From positions 39,080,446 to 39,144,445 of the forward strand of contig NC_081541.1 of the NCBI RefSeq assembly GCF_901000735.1: a stretch of DNA of 64,000 nt, read 5' to 3'. The stretch is from Corylus avellana. Lineage: Eukaryota > Streptophyta > Magnoliopsida > Fagales > Betulaceae. The position numbers were made by a program, and so were the translations under genes. The notes beneath the pieces were generated by a model that did not search any database, was not told where the DNA came from, and was given only the letters and a program-made list of their open reading frames with translations. The stretch's first letter is position 1. Every line of letters starts with the position of its first letter. Below are positions 63,708-64,000 of this stretch, in pieces.

Positions 63708-64000
63708 CTAGAAGATAACATAGGAAAGAGATATAAACCCATCCAACACAAGCATTAAGCAATATGCATATCCAACTTCTGAAGAGAGATTTATGAGTCA
63801 TAAACATCGACTCATGAGACCGTTGTGATTTACCAACATACACAAAGCATATATGGTATTGGATGTTGATGTTCCCTTAATATGTTTCACAACGTTTATT
63901 AAAATTCTTGCAGCACTCAAATCACACAAACGATGTCAAAAATTTGGTTACACAAATAAAAGAATTCTACTAGAACCAACTTCAAATGACAAGTCAAACA

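Overview
The window is plant nuclear DNA, most likely from a woody rosid eudicot. The evidence is AT-rich intergenic DNA, introns with GT..AG borders and U/T-rich 3' ends, a CC-NB-ARC-LRR resistance gene, a plastid phytol kinase, and many LTR, LINE and foldback (MITE-like) insertions. I cannot place the species. One 100-base N gap (4122-4221) marks an assembly join.

Layout. (1) 1-4121: a minus-strand, gag-only LTR retrotransposon with two nearly identical LTRs, a tRNA-iMet primer site and a polypurine tract, but no pol. (2) 4222-9740: gene-free and rich in foldback elements, including one element nested in another; a 105-bp x3 minisatellite lies just upstream of the next gene. (3) 9741-12653 (+): a CNL-type disease-resistance gene. 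(4) 12654-18785: gene-poor, with tandem repeats and a foldback element. (5) 19215-23231 (-): a six-exon phytol kinase gene (VTE5). Its exon 3 carries two compensating one-base length differences that break the reading frame. (6) 26845-34452 (+): a ten-exon SEC12-like/PHF1 gene with a phosphate-starvation (P1BS) motif close to its TATA box. (7) 34453-42685: retroelement remnants and one small secreted-peptide ORF (40612-40878, -). (8) 42687-62334: a hAT-like foldback element, then the complete 17-exon tubulin-folding cofactor D gene (43412-62334, +), whose introns hold LINE fragments, tandem duplications, a minisatellite and MITEs. (9) 63630-63707 (-): the last coding exon of a type-1A methionine aminopeptidase gene that continues off the right edge and converges on cofactor D.

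The genes do not form a functional cluster; they are ordinary housekeeping, transport or defence genes separated by repeats. Exon structures were derived by hand from splice signals and reading frame, guided by recalled plant family sequences. For PHF1 (392 aa) and cofactor D (1268 aa) every junction is in frame. I saw no CRISPR array, no tRNA or rRNA gene, and no convincing previously undescribed system. The points most worth checking are the VTE5 frame break, the gag-only retrotransposon, the P1BS site, the transposon next to the cofactor D promoter, and the duplication that copies a cofactor D 5' splice site.
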